Shown piece by piece: positions 32,069 to 43,993 of a stretch of 64,000 bases of DNA (position 1 is its first letter; every line of letters starts with the position of its first letter). Under the pieces are notes generated by a model. That model did not search any database. It saw only the letters and a list, made by a program, of their open reading frames with translations, and was not told the DNA's origin. A program made the translations under genes and the position numbers. Origin of the DNA: Podospora bellae-mahoneyi (lineage: Eukaryota; Ascomycota; Sordariomycetes; Sordariales; Podosporaceae); the NCBI RefSeq assembly GCF_035222275.1, contig NC_085882.1, positions 3,107,501 through 3,171,500 of the forward strand. Direction: 5' to 3'.

Positions 32069-34703
32069 TCATGATATACAGATTATGTTGGCGATGTTCG
32101 AGAGCGAGGTTGCTCGGTTTACAAAGTAGAAAATATACATGATATTGAGACTTCTAACCAGAGACCAAAGAACAAAGACAGCGGGAGAGGAATCAGGAAA
32201 TATTGTTTAGGCTATATTCTCGCCCTGGTGCCTGTCGGCCAGTTTAGTTATTCTTTGATGATAGTTTGCAGTGCTGGTTCCCCCTTACAGTCTACAAAAA
32301 GTCTGGAAATTGTAGATTGGGATGCGGGGTAGTGTTCGGATGTCTGCATAATGACGAGACCGGCGACGCATCAGATCGAATGCAAGCCCAAGCATCAAAA
32401 AGAACTGCTTTTTGCTGAGATAGTACATGTCCAAAAGCAGACGAGGCTGGCAATTGAGTCCGATATCTTGTGTCGTACAGCTCGGACGACGAAGCAAGGC
32501 ATGAAGTCTGATCTGTCAATTTTCAATCGGTGATGGGCTATCCGGAAGCTGCCGTGTGAGACTAAGCCGATCTGGGCTTGGTTTTTCTGGAAATTCTCTA
32601 GCCTTTTTTTTGGAGAGGGCCCCATCCATCCCCCAAAACGCGGGGTTCACGGGGCTCAGAGCACAGAGATGTTGGTCTGCCTTTGGTCTACTGAACATTT
32701 TCTATGGAACGTCCAAGTTCTTCATTTCCCAACTTCCTTTTTGATCTGGAACAGACCTGGCTTATCACGGTGATGTGATGAGTAGTCGTGGGGAGCATGA
32801 GGCGTAGGCAAGACATTATGGTGACACTGATCGAGAGAGAACAGATAAGGCAAGACAGAGGCTGAGAAGGAGGGAAGGGGGGGAAAGGGAAGGTTGTTGG
32901 GTGGGTGAGTCGAAGGCGTGCTTCCCAACTTGTCCTGGTGCAGGTTGCTTGGCGGCGTGTTGGATGTTGAATGTCAAGCTGCAAGCTGCGAGACGACACT
33001 GATGGCTCACATACAGGATGAGGGAAGGGTCGGGGAGAACGGCCGGCGTGCTGAATGTTGATCGAAGGGCTGGTGGCGAGACGAGAGTGACGGGACGGCT
33101 TCGAGAGTTGTTCCATGTTTCTACTGTTCGTGAGATTTCTGTAGAAAAGGTTGTCCGGGCCGGAAAGTCCACGATCCGCTTCCGCGCGCAGACGAGTCGA
33201 CAGGGGGCTAGCGGTGCAGCGTTGCAATCATGGGACGATAGTGTGCACCTGCCGCTATCCACTAGCCTAAACCCAGAGAATATCACTTCTTTTTCTTCCT
33301 ATCCAAGAGTCCGCCGTCGTCGCAGCATCGAGCCATGCCTCTGCTTGGACAATCTCCGTTGTTGCTGGTTGTCCCAAGAATTCGAGGCATAGGGCAGGGT
33401 CAATGCCCCACTCTCGGGAGCTCGGGAAGCCCCGCTGCTCTGCGCACGGATCAAGTGTCAACTCACAGACAACATTGGATTTCAGATGAATTCGGGCTAC
33501 GAATATAAAAACAAAAAGGTAGAGATCATCGCTGGCAGTTTCCGAGTGGTGTCGGCTCGGAAGACCCAGTCGAACACAGCTGTCCCGGTCCGTTGGCGTC
33601 TTGTCAGCACAGCAAGCGTGTCACCATAAAGTGCCGGAAGACGCTCGTTATTGAAGAGAGAGTGATCATGCTATTGGACCGTTGCATTGGAGCCACATCT
33701 CGACCGACATCTCGCTGCTTCCCCGGCGCACCTCGGCCGGACTCACACTGACATCTTTTGACAAAATCATCTTGGAGATTGATAAACAGCCGCGGTACCC
33801 CGAGGGCTCTGCCTGGTCCTGGTGGTGTAGGTTGTGTCTTGGTGTGGTGAGAGGATGGGAAGCGAAGCTATTGCATCTGCGTAGTCTCTAGCTCGCCCCC
33901 TTTCCCGCTGTGTTATTTGTTAGGCTCAAAGAGACACACACAGCCTGACACAGCTGGAAGCTGGTCCAATTGCGAAGCTTGACCGTCCTCGCCCCTCCCC
34001 CCATGTCCATCCATCGTCCATCCATGTCCCATGTCCCATGTCCCATCGGCTGTCGTGCCTCTCGTTCCCGTTCCCCTTCTACCTCTTTCCCCGACTTTTT
34101 TTCTCTTCTGCAACGGCTGATCTCTGACACCCTCTTTCCTCCTGTTTTATGACCGAGATTTGTTAACAGGTACCTCTTGTTGTGCCTGTGCTGCAACTCA
34201 GCCGCTTTGCGCGTACTATCTATCTATCGTGGGTCCCCACACGTGAGAGCCAACGAAACGAGGAACACTTGGACGTTAGAGAGCTGGAGAGAGAGAGCTG
34301 ATTTGGGTCGCATAACGTGTACCTTCACCTTATCTACCTGCACCTTCTGCCTCATTTCCCAAACTGCCCGAAACCATGACTACCCCCAAGATCCTCCGTC
34401 CGTCGTTCGCATTATGACCACGTCGTTGTTGTGCCCCTGTTGATCGCCAGCTGCTGCCCACCCCCCAAAGAATCCCGACGCACTTTTGCACCACACACAC
34501 ATCACCGCCAAGCCGAGTTTCAACACCAGTCACCACACCCGACACCAGCTAACATCTGCCGCCCGATCCGCGTCCCCCTCTCTTTGTGTGTGCCGACCGC
34601 CTCATCCGCCGTCTCCCACCCCCGCTGAGAGCTCACGACTGACTGAGCTCGTTCAAGACTGCCCTGCCAGTCCGTCATGTTCTCGCTATAAAGGAGCGCC
34701 GAG

Positions 34704-37700
34704 ATGACCACCTTTATCAAGGAACACAAATGGGTCAACAACCATGGCCAGCCCCCCTCCAAGAGACGGAGGATCAATGCTGCGTATGTGGTTTTGCTTT
34801 TCTTTTCTTATTTTTTTTTTCGTCTATCTCTCTCTCTCTCTTTCTCTCTCTCTGTACCGCTGGACCAACTCTAAAAATATTCCTAGATGCTTGACATGTC
34901 GCAAAAGGAAAACCCGGTGCGCGGGCGAGAGACCGGTGTGTTCGACATGTGCCAAAAATGGCCACACTTGTCTCGGCTACAACGATTTGGATGAGAAGAA
35001 GAGGCCAGCAGATGGAGGGCCGTCAGATGCGCAGGATTATCGGGACGACAGCACAAAGCATGAGCATGAGGAGGACTACCTGAATGGTGAGAAGGTGGAG
35101 GTCAAGATGGAGCCTCAGCAGATGTGGCAGAACCGTGGTGAGGATAACTACGCCAACGATGGGAATAAAAAGGGGGACCAACGATTTTGGAAGAGTCGGT
35201 CACAATCACATTTGCAACAACAGCAGCAGCAGCAACAACAACAACAACAACAACAACCACAGCAGAAGCCACGTATGGCGGGCTTTGTGGATGCGGATGC
35301 GCTTTCGAGACAGGACTCGGCATCAACGGCTACCGTGACGTCTGGCCGGCGACGGAAACACAGCAATGATTGGGATCAGGACGATAACTCTCAGAAATCG
35401 AATAACCGGAGCTCGAGTAACCGGTCGCCTGTTGAGCATCAGCATCAGCATCAGCACGAAAGTCACCGGGTGCCCTACTTTAGGTATTTTGGGCCGACTG
35501 CCATCGTCCCAGGCTTCAAGCAGATGGTGGTGGACATCTCGCGCGAGATTCATCGTGATAGGCGCAAGAGTCGGGGCAGTTCCTTCTCGACAACATCACC
35601 AGGGTCATTGTACGGGTGCGGTGCAGGGCAGCACCATTTCAACAACCCGGGAACCGAGTTCGACAGTCTCGAAGACATTCCGGTTTATGACGTGAACGAT
35701 TCGAATCCGGTTCACCCGTTGATCCTCAACCTCGCTATAACCTTCTTCACTCACCTTGGTTGCAACTATCAGTTTATGCGAAAGGACAGGACCCTGCGCA
35801 TGCTCAAGGAAAAGAGACTGGAGCCCATCTTGGTAGATGCAATGTGCGCTTTGGCAGCTCGCTTTTCTGACGACCCCATCTTCATCAACCCACATGACGG
35901 AAAAGAAAAGAGATCAGAGTTCGGGCAGGTGTTCGCTCGGCGTGCCAAAGCGGCCACGGTGGACACTTTCCCATGCCCATCCGTTGCTGCTGTGCAGGCC
36001 TGTCTTTTGATGGCATACGAAGGGTTCGGGGCAAACCAGGACAGCGCTCTCTGGATGTATTTGGGCCTGGCCATCAGGATGGCGGTCGATCTCGGTCTTC
36101 AGAAGCTGGAAGGTGTTAAGTACCAAGGTGAACGAGATCCTTGGTACACGAGAAGCTGGAGCCGGAAAAGCAACGATGGATCCGATGAACCCGAGGGAAA
36201 GCGAAACGACGAAGAGGTTTTGGGGCCGCACGAGCAGCGTGAGGTGGAACAGGAGCGCATGGATACCTTTTGGGCTGTCTTTGTTCTGGACCGTGTCATA
36301 TCGTCGGGAACAGGGCGTCCAGTCACGTTCCGTGACGACGACTTTGAGCTGTCGCTTCCGGAACACGCCATCGATCCGGTCTCGGGCTGGCCCGACCCCT
36401 TCCCGCCGTTCATCGAGATCATCCACCTGTACGGCAGAGTATCGGATGTTTTGAACAATATTCGGGATGCCAACGACCTCACCGAGGAGAAGATGCAGAA
36501 GCTTGCACAGATGGAGATTGACTTGAGCCACATTTACAAGAAGCAGGATTCGCGTCTCCATTTTGACCCTGCCAACTTTCGAAAGTATGTCGAGGCAGGA
36601 AAGGGCACCATCTTTATTCTGCTGCACTTTTGGTTCCACGCTCTGATCGTTGTCCTTCATCAGCCGACGCTGTTGACTCCGTTTTACAGCCTCAGACCGA
36701 CTCAGTTGCTGCCGAACAGCCGGGAGCTCTCCATGTCGAGTGCCAAAACCATTGCTGACATCCTCGCCTTTGCCGACCTGATCGACCCAAAGAGTTTTAT
36801 CGGGAACCCGTTCACATCCCAACCAATTTACATCGCTGCATGTGCCTTCTTGATGGAATCTGGAGCGAATGCGTCACACCCCCCTTCGCGAGAGCCATCA
36901 CCTTCTCCAGAAGCCAAGTCTCGCTTTTTTAAAGGCATCCCTGGGAAATTGGGCCCATCTATTGACCCCCGACAGAAACACTCACTCCTTGTCTCTGCTG
37001 CCAATTCGAACTACACACGGTGTTACAAGTCTCTCCAGCAACTGCAGCAGTACTGGGCGGGCGTCGGTTACATTCTCAACGCCCTTGACCAAAAATCAAA
37101 GGGCATCTGGGACTGCGAGACGTTCACAAAGGAGGAATACGAACCCATTACGCTGGCCCGTCGTCGTTCACTGGAACGCTTGCCACGATTTGAGCATCCC
37201 GCCTCGCCCAACGTTCCACCCATCGCATACTCTCTTACTGGGACCACAAACTCGCCAAATTCGAACCTGACGGTCTTGTTCCAGAATCCAGCAAATACCA
37301 CACTTCCGCCCATACCGCCACCTCCACCTCTCTCGGTTCCCGTGTCTGCCGCAACACCTCCTGGGAACATGACATATGATCCCGTCCGGCAAAGCCTTCC
37401 AGACACTCCATCTGCTATGCTCCCGCCGGCCTATCCCCAAGCCAATATATCGGCTCTGCGCTACCAGTCGAGAACCCCCAAACTGTCCAGGTTACCACAA
37501 TCGCCGGCAATGGGCAAGTCCCTGTTAAAATACGAATCCTCCCCCTCTGTCGACTTAGACCTGAACACACCCCCACCCGCAGACAGACATCAGAGGCAGA
37601 ACCACCACCCCACGCATCATCAGACTAGTCACAACAACAACAACCACAACAACAACAACAACCAGAACCACCACCACATCCCCTCCTACGCCTCCTCCTC

Positions 37701-38163
37701 CTCTTCCACCACCACCCACCACCACCACCACCACCACCACTCCTCCAACACCTCAAGCTACGAAACCTCGACCACGCACGAGGGGTCCCCTTCCACAACC
37801 CCGACAGATTCCGGTTTGCACCACTACCAGCACAATTCCCACGACCATCATCACGGGAATCACCACGACAACAACCATCACGACGATAACAGCGTAGGTC
37901 ATAACGAGTACGAGACAGATTTTAGTCATGGTGGGTTGGTTTCAGGGGGAGGAGGAGGAGGAGGAGGAGGGGGAGGGGGGTACGGGTACTTGGAGATTAA
38001 TCCGATAAGCGAGGCGATTACTTCGAATAGCTTTGAAGTGAATTTTGATATGTTGGGGCTACAGAGCGATTTGATGATGCCGCCTTGGTTGGAGATTTTA
38101 CCTGGGGAGGTGCTGGGGGGGTTGTTTGAGGGGGGATTGATGCATCATGGGCAGCATATGTGA
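34704..38163 (+). CDS. Zn2Cys6 transcription factor with fungal-specific regulatory domain
   Basis: A nuclear DNA-binding regulator. Model: exons 34704-34783 and 34887-38163, 1118 aa. The 103-bp intron (GTATGT..TTCCTAG, CT-rich) ends two bases before the first cysteine codon. The zinc cluster is C28-x2-C31-x6-C38-x6-C45-x2-C48-x6-C55, preceded by a basic segment (SKRRR). A Gln run (35,217-35,260) and acidic or Ser-rich linkers follow. The fungal_trans middle homology region starts near 300: HPLILNLAITFFTHLGCNY, ARFSDDPIF, MYLGLAIRMAVDLGLQKLEG, and ERMDTFWAVFVLDRVISSGT. The tail has long Asn, His and Gly tracts (37,620-37,980) and a final acidic-hydrophobic segment. I cannot name the orthologue or its target pathway. 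The ATG at 34704 is preferred because it gives the phase needed to enter the zinc cluster. Confidence 0.9.
35214..35262. repeat. CAA/CAG repeat encoding poly-Gln
   Basis: Mixed CAA/CAG codons encode about 15 glutamines inside the transcription factor. Such runs often vary in length between isolates. Confidence 0.9.
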
Positions 38164-40340
38164 TTTCTGTTTGGGGGGGGGGGATTTCTTGTTTTTTCTT
38201 TTTTTGGCAGGCGGTTAGGGTTGGGTTGGGTTGGGACTGGAGTTGGATTAGGAAGAGGGGGGATATGTGGGTTGGGAGTGGGATTGGGATTGGAGTAGGG
38301 TGTTTATGATTATGATGATGGGCTTCAAGGCGAATGGGATACATGAGGATAATATCATGGGTATCTTCAAGGTGGCTTTTGTTTTTGGAATTACTATGTT
38401 GGGGTATGATGGGATGCATGTTTTGTTCTAGCATTACATTTTGGCAAGCCAGGGAGGATATCTTGGTTTTTTCCCCCCCTTTCACTATCCAATGTTTCTA
38501 TTTTGATTTTGAACATCATGATTCTTACATTTACGTTTCTATGTTTTTTTTCTTTTTCTTTCACCTCCACGCATTCGATCTCATGATATGATGGGAAGCA
38601 GGCAACAAGGCGAAAGAGGGAGAGAGGGGTAAATACAGGAAAATAAAACCAGCAATTTTAAGATGGGGACAAGAGGAAATTGGGCGGCCTTCAAATGCTT
38701 TTTTTGTTGTTCTGTTCAAGCGAGCGAGCGAGTTGAGCTGCATTTTGTTTTTGTTTTGTTTCTGTTTTGGGCATTTCGCGTTATCATCAGCGTTGGGATT
38801 CGAGTTATGAGGGGAGGAATGTAAACCGACATCATGCTGGTTTATGGGTTATCATAGTGGGATTTGATGAGAGGAGGGAGGAGCCGAAAGGTGCATAAAT
38901 ACCACAATGGGGGGGCAGAGATCTTGATAATTACGAGGATCTTTTGGCTTTGCTTGCCCTCATAATGAGAGTGTTACCAACGACACCACTGGCAGAGCAA
39001 CCGTATATAAGATTCTCGGCAACCACTAATACCCCCCCAGACCCATACCCATACATCTATCCCCTCGGCCTTAAAAAACCATCCGTACGATGTAGATGCA
39101 TGCCCCTGTTGCATTTCTAACATGCCTTGCTATAAATAGCAAAGCCTCTACGTACAGTCTTACATAACACTTCAAACTGACGACTGCCCCCCCCTTCCCC
39201 CTCCCTATTTGCGGGTTGGAGAAGTGGGAAAAGCTTGTAAGATGGGTCCCGGATCTCAGCTGAGATGGAGACTTTGTCTAGGGTTGATATGAGGCCGGGC
39301 TCTGGTAGGCTCGGTTCTGGAACTGTTCCAATAGGCTCGCTACCGCGGGAGGGGGTGAGTAAGGGGGGGACAAGGCTGCTACGTGCCAGTTTACAGAGTG
39401 TGTAAGGACTGGAATGATGGATGCGCTCCTGTGATAGTGGCAGGTGTCAAAGTCTGGAGGGGGTGTCGGTCATCTTGGAGATATCATCATCTGCAGGCTT
39501 TGTGACGGTGGTTCGGTACCGAGTTTGGGACTGGGTTGTTGCAGGGTTGTTGTTGTGACCTACCCTCATCATGTTTCATGTTGTCTTGATGCCGAGATCG
39601 AAGATTTACGTCAAGGAGGGGGATGATAGATCGAGGACGAGGAGACGCCAGACAGTATACTCAGCCAGGCTGTCAGCTACAACAGCACCAAGTCAACAAC
39701 AGACTCGACGGGACTTGCTCATCCAACCACTCTCGCCGACGTGGCTCCCAGATCTCGACAGGAAGCAGCATTATGTCAGGTTCATATACGACAACGACCG
39801 GCAGGTATAGCTACCTACCTATCTACATCACCTATCATCACAACCGCACGTCAAAGCCGTTCACAGCCCTCCCAGTCAGCCCACCCCCACACTCTTCCGC
39901 AGTCCGCCTGACGGACCAAAAAAAGTAACGTCGGGGGGCGACCCCAACTCCCGCACCTGCTCCTCGGAGTTCGTATGTGGGCGGTGGATCCCAACCCCAG
40001 GTTCTCGCTCCTGGAATAGCGCTGTTGATGATATCTCCAGCATCGATCGCCCCTGGGTTCTTGAGAGGCCGAGCAATCATGTGGAATGGTGGCTGCATGG
40101 ATGGGCGCTAGTGTGGCATGAACTATACTGAAAATCCGAATCTTCAGCGAAAACGAAGGCGCGAGGTGTAGGATTGTGGTGGGATGAAGTATCAAGAAGG
40201 GTGATGTTTGGGTGTGATAGAGTTGGGGACTTCGGGTTTGAGGTTCGGAGATAAGAATATGCTTAGATCGATGACACTGATATCACCAGATGAGCAGAAA
40301 ACGGACACTGCGGACTGTGAACTGTGGACTGTGGACTGTG

Positions 40341-40373
40341 AACTGTCCGTATGGTTGCCCATATCGGACAGTT
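40341..40373. repeat. Imperfect inverted repeat (hairpin)
   Basis: AACTGTCCGTATGG pairs with CCATATCGGACAGTT across a short loop, with one bulged A, giving a 14-bp stem. The left arm is the last unit of a run of ACTGTGG/ACTGTGA direct repeats from about 40,307. It could be a protein-binding site or a chance palindrome. Confidence 0.6.
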
Positions 40374-41418
40374 CAGTCACAGCGAGCGCGCGAACGAAAC
40401 GACATCATTACAACGGTATGGGGATATGGGGATATGGGGATGCGGCTCATGATAGCGGCTGAGACATAGAGAGGGCTGATGGGACGGAAGGCGGCGGGCT
40501 ATTTTTTGGAGACCGTTTCTCAAGACTTTCCCCCACACTCACTACCATTCTGGGGCGGACACGGCTCAGACAGTCGGCTGCGCTACCGCACCGGGGCAGC
40601 GGCCAGCCGGACCAATCAGGGAACACGCATAGCAGCGGACTCGGCTGGCGACGGGAGGCTGACAGTTGTCAGACCCTAACAGGTCCTGTTGTCGAGGCTT
40701 TGGGATGTTCTTAGGGTGTGGGGTAAAGGACAGGGGGTTTGACTCCCGACACTTGGAGCCGTGGTGGAGGAGGGCGGCCCCGCTATATCGATTACCGTGA
40801 ACAAGTCCCGATTTCGAACCACCCCTCACGCCCGAAGAAACCACATGGCGCCAGCAGTTTTCTGGAAAAGATGGACTCCCGTGACGCCCACTGACGCCGT
40901 AGTGGCCGTCCTCCATGCCAGCAGAGCGATGTCACGGCCTCTTGTCCCATCTCTCGGCCAATGGTGACCCGAGCAGCCCTACACAGCCTACACAGCCGTG
41001 TACCTTGCCGGTATCTAGTATACGTCAGGACAGGAACCTCGTCGCTTTTTCGCTTCCGAGTCAGGCGCTCCAGCGAGTCCCATCCAGTCCCCCCTGGTCA
41101 TCATCCCGAGCTCCTTGCCGCGATCCTAGGGTGCACCATGCATTGGCGTCTCAGCCCGTCCACCCCGTGAACCCCGTCCATCTGGCCCGACATTCGGATC
41201 CTGGCCCGGATCCCGGTTTCTGGGAAAGCGTCGAGAGAGCGCGAGACGGATCTGCCACTGGCGAGAGCCGCTGACGGAGGTGTGGGAGGAGGAGGAGGAG
41301 TAAGTAGGGCGAAGAAATTCTATCAAGTATTTGACCCCTCCCACCTCCTGCTCGTCCCAAACTTTCCATCGTGATCTCTCCATCCTTCTTCTCTTTTTTC
41401 CCAAGATACCCAGTGCTG

Positions 41419-41473
41419 CTCTCTCTCTCTATCTCTCTCTCTCTCTCCCTCTCTCTCTCTTTTTCTTTTTTTT
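41419..41473 (+). repeat. (CT)n pyrimidine tract in the 5' leader
   Basis: CT-rich run ending 60 bp before the monooxygenase start codon, then a T-rich stretch. Pyrimidine tracts mark transcription start regions of well expressed genes in filamentous fungi; that role here is inferred. Confidence 0.6.
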
Positions 41474-41532
41474 GTTTCTTTGGATCATCACCCCCCTTTC
41501 TAGACATCACATACACACACTCAGTCTTCACA

Positions 41533-43523
41533 ATGGCCTCTGAGCAGAAGCAGCACCCCAGCCCCAACCATTATGACATTGGTAAGCCTCCTCCTTAAAA
41601 TTCACAGACAAGAAGTAGTAGAGTAAGATATATCTAACACCCACGACAGTCATTGTTGGTGCCGGTCCCGTCGGCCTGATGCTCTCGACCTGCCTGGCGA
41701 GATGGGGTTACAAGATCAAGCACATCGACAACAGACCTGAGCCTACCGCCACTGGCCGTGCCGATGGCATCCAGCCCCGTTCCCTCGATCTCCTCCGCAA
41801 CATGGGCCTCAAGTCGGCCATCATGGCCCACAAGCCCGCTCGTGTCTACGAGGTTGCTTTCTGGGACCCTCCCACCGGCGGCAAGGGCATTGCCCGTACC
41901 GGCACCTGGGCCTCTTGCCCCGACTTCATCGACGCCAGATACCCCTTCACCACCCTCCTCCACCAGGGTCTGATCGAGCGTGCTTTCATCGCCGACCTCG
42001 AGAAGAACAACACCACCGTCCAGCGCCCCTGGACTATCACCGGCTTCACCTCTGACGAGCAGGCCGACCCCGAGTACCCCGTCAGCGTCGAGCTCCAGCA
42101 CGTCGACGGCACCTTCAAGGAGAGCGTCAAGGCCAAGTACCTCTTCGGCGGCGAGGGCGCCCGCTCCTTCGTCCGTGACCAGCTCAAGATTGGCATCACC
42201 CACAAGGACCCCATCGCCTACGTCTGGGGTGTCATGGACGGTGTCGTCAAGACCGACTTCCCCGACATCAAGATGAAGTGCACCATCCACTCGGAGCACG
42301 GCTCCATCATGGTCATCCCCCGCGAGGACAACATGGTCCGCCTCTACATCCAGATCGCCTCCTCCACCGACCCCGACTTCAACCCCCGTAAGACGGCCAC
42401 CGTCGAGGAGGTCCAGGCCTCGGCCAAGCGCATCCTCCAGCCCTACAGCATCGAGTGGGAGCGCGTCGAGTGGTACTCTGTCTACCCCATCGGCCAGGGC
42501 ATTTCCGACAAGTACACCCTCGACCACCGCGTTTTCCTCGGCGGCGACGCCTGCCACACCCACTCCCCCAAGGCCGGCCAGGGCATGAACACTGCCTTCC
42601 TCGACGCCCTCAACCTCGCCTGGAAGATCCACGCCGTCGAGGGCGGCCTCGCCCACAAGTCCATCCTCGAGACCTACGAGCCTGAGCGCAAGGACGTCGC
42701 CGAGACTCTTTTGTCTTTCGACAACAAGTACGCCAAGCTCTTCTCCCAGCGCCCCCCCTCCTCCAACGAGGTCGCCGCCGCCACGGCCCAGAAGGCCTCC
42801 TCCGGCGCCGAGGAAAACGAATTCATCAAGACCTTCAAGGAGTCCTGCTCTTTCACTTCCGGCTACGGCGTAGCCTACAAGGCCAACCAGCTCAACTGGT
42901 CCCCCGAGCACCCGGCCCAATCCCACGTCATCGCCAAGTCTGACGCCCTGGTTCCCGGCCGCCTCTTCAGGAACGCCGATGTCACCCGCGTCGTCGACGC
43001 CAACGTCGTCCATCTGGAGCAGGAGATCCCCCTCAACGGCGCCTTCCGCCTCTTCGTCTTCGCCGGCAAGCCCTCCGTCACGGGCCAAGCCCTCAAGGAC
43101 TTCGCCGCCGGCCTTGCCAAGAAGAACAGCTTCTACTCTGCCTACCAGCGCGCCGATATCGACTCTGTCTCTCACCACGAGAGGCACAACCCCCACTCCA
43201 AGTTCTTCACCATCTGCACTATCTTTGCCGCCAAGAGGAACGAGATTGAGATTAGCCGGGACTTGCCTGCGCTGCTGGCGAGGTACAAGGACAATGTTTA
43301 TGCTGATGATCGGTGGTCGAGGAATTACCCTGACGCGAAGGCGATGGCGCATGCGAAGATGGGGTTGGATGAGGAAAGGGGTGGGGTTGTGGTCGTCAGG
43401 CCGGATGGGTACACTGGTGTTGTTGTTGCGCTGGAGGAGGGGAGCGCGACGGTGGACGCGCTGAATGCGTACTTTGGGGCTTTTGCGAGCAAGAAGTTGG
43501 GGGAGACGCAGGCTCAGCTTTGA
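41533..43523 (+). CDS. FAD-dependent aromatic-ring monooxygenase (phenol hydroxylase type)
   Basis: Likely hydroxylates a phenolic compound using NAD(P)H and O2, an entry step of aromatic catabolism; the substrate cannot be read from sequence. Model: exons 41533-41581 and 41650-43523, 640 aa. The 68-bp intron splits the codon just before the Rossmann motif. The FAD-binding motif is [13 protein letters not shown] (GxGxxG at 20-25). A second FAD contact, [19 protein letters not shown], lies near 313-330, followed by DALNLAWKI. The C-terminal third (about 450-620) has the thioredoxin-like fold region of fungal phenol hydroxylases (Phe_hydrox_dim), e.g. [15 protein letters not shown]. There is no signal peptide. 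Codon use is extremely C-ending, suggesting strong expression, but switches to G-ending in the last 250 bp. A zinc-cluster regulator is convergent 470 bp away. A 572-codon antisense frame is a shadow of the codon bias. Confidence 0.92.
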
Positions 43524-43993
43524 CTAGGGAGTAGGTTGTGAAGGAGGGGGAAAAGAAAGGGGTAGCCATGGGAATTTTTTTTTTTTTTTTTTTTTTTTTT
43601 TGTTTGTTTTTGGGAATAATGAGGGATCAGTCACAACTTGAAAGATTTTGAAAGGGGGATTCTCTTTTTGAGAGAGGGGGATCTTCTGGGATGTTTCGCA
43701 TTGTATGAATATATATATATAGCATCATCTCATGAGTTGTTCTGTTTAGGTTTTTTTTGGTATATAAATGCTCAAAAACTCTTGTTGTTCTTCTTGAAAT
43801 GTGATGAGGTTTATAGGTACACATATCAATTTGCTTCCCAACATACACAAGATATATACCCCTTTCCTTTTTTCCCCATCCATATTTACCTTGTTGAATA
43901 CCCACCCCCCGCCCCCGCCCCTTATTAAACGCCGCCACTTTCCCACACCCTCGTCATTATGCATACAAAACCATCATTACCCCCCTTGGTTCC
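43524..43993. other. Shared 3' flank of monooxygenase and regulator
   Basis: Between two convergent stop codons. It contains a 27-nt T run (43575-43601) and AT-rich sequence to about 43,890, consistent with two 3' UTRs. Confidence 0.45.

Larger units (their letters stand above)
30480..34703. other. Gene-poor, microsatellite-rich region
   Basis: This 4.2-kb gap holds an orphan open frame (30558-30857), simple repeats of several kinds at 30,567-31,536 and 32,019-32,068, and then about 2.6 kb of mixed sequence. The last kilobase is pyrimidine-rich and probably includes the 5' UTR of the zinc-cluster gene. No other coding region is supported. Confidence 0.4.
38164..41532. other. Long gene-free region
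   Basis: 3.4 kb separate the zinc-cluster regulator from the flavin monooxygenase. It holds an imperfect hairpin (40341-40373) preceded by short direct repeats, an (ATATGGGG)n-like run at 40,415-40,445, and a pyrimidine tract before the monooxygenase. No open frame here carries a recognised motif. Confidence 0.4.

Noticed and set aside
41634-43352. A 572-codon open frame antisense to the flavin monooxygenase
   Set aside because: It arises because the sense gene uses almost only C-ending codons, which suppresses stops in the matching antisense frame. Its translation is Val/Gly/Leu/Asp repeats with no motif, and it ends where the codon bias ends.
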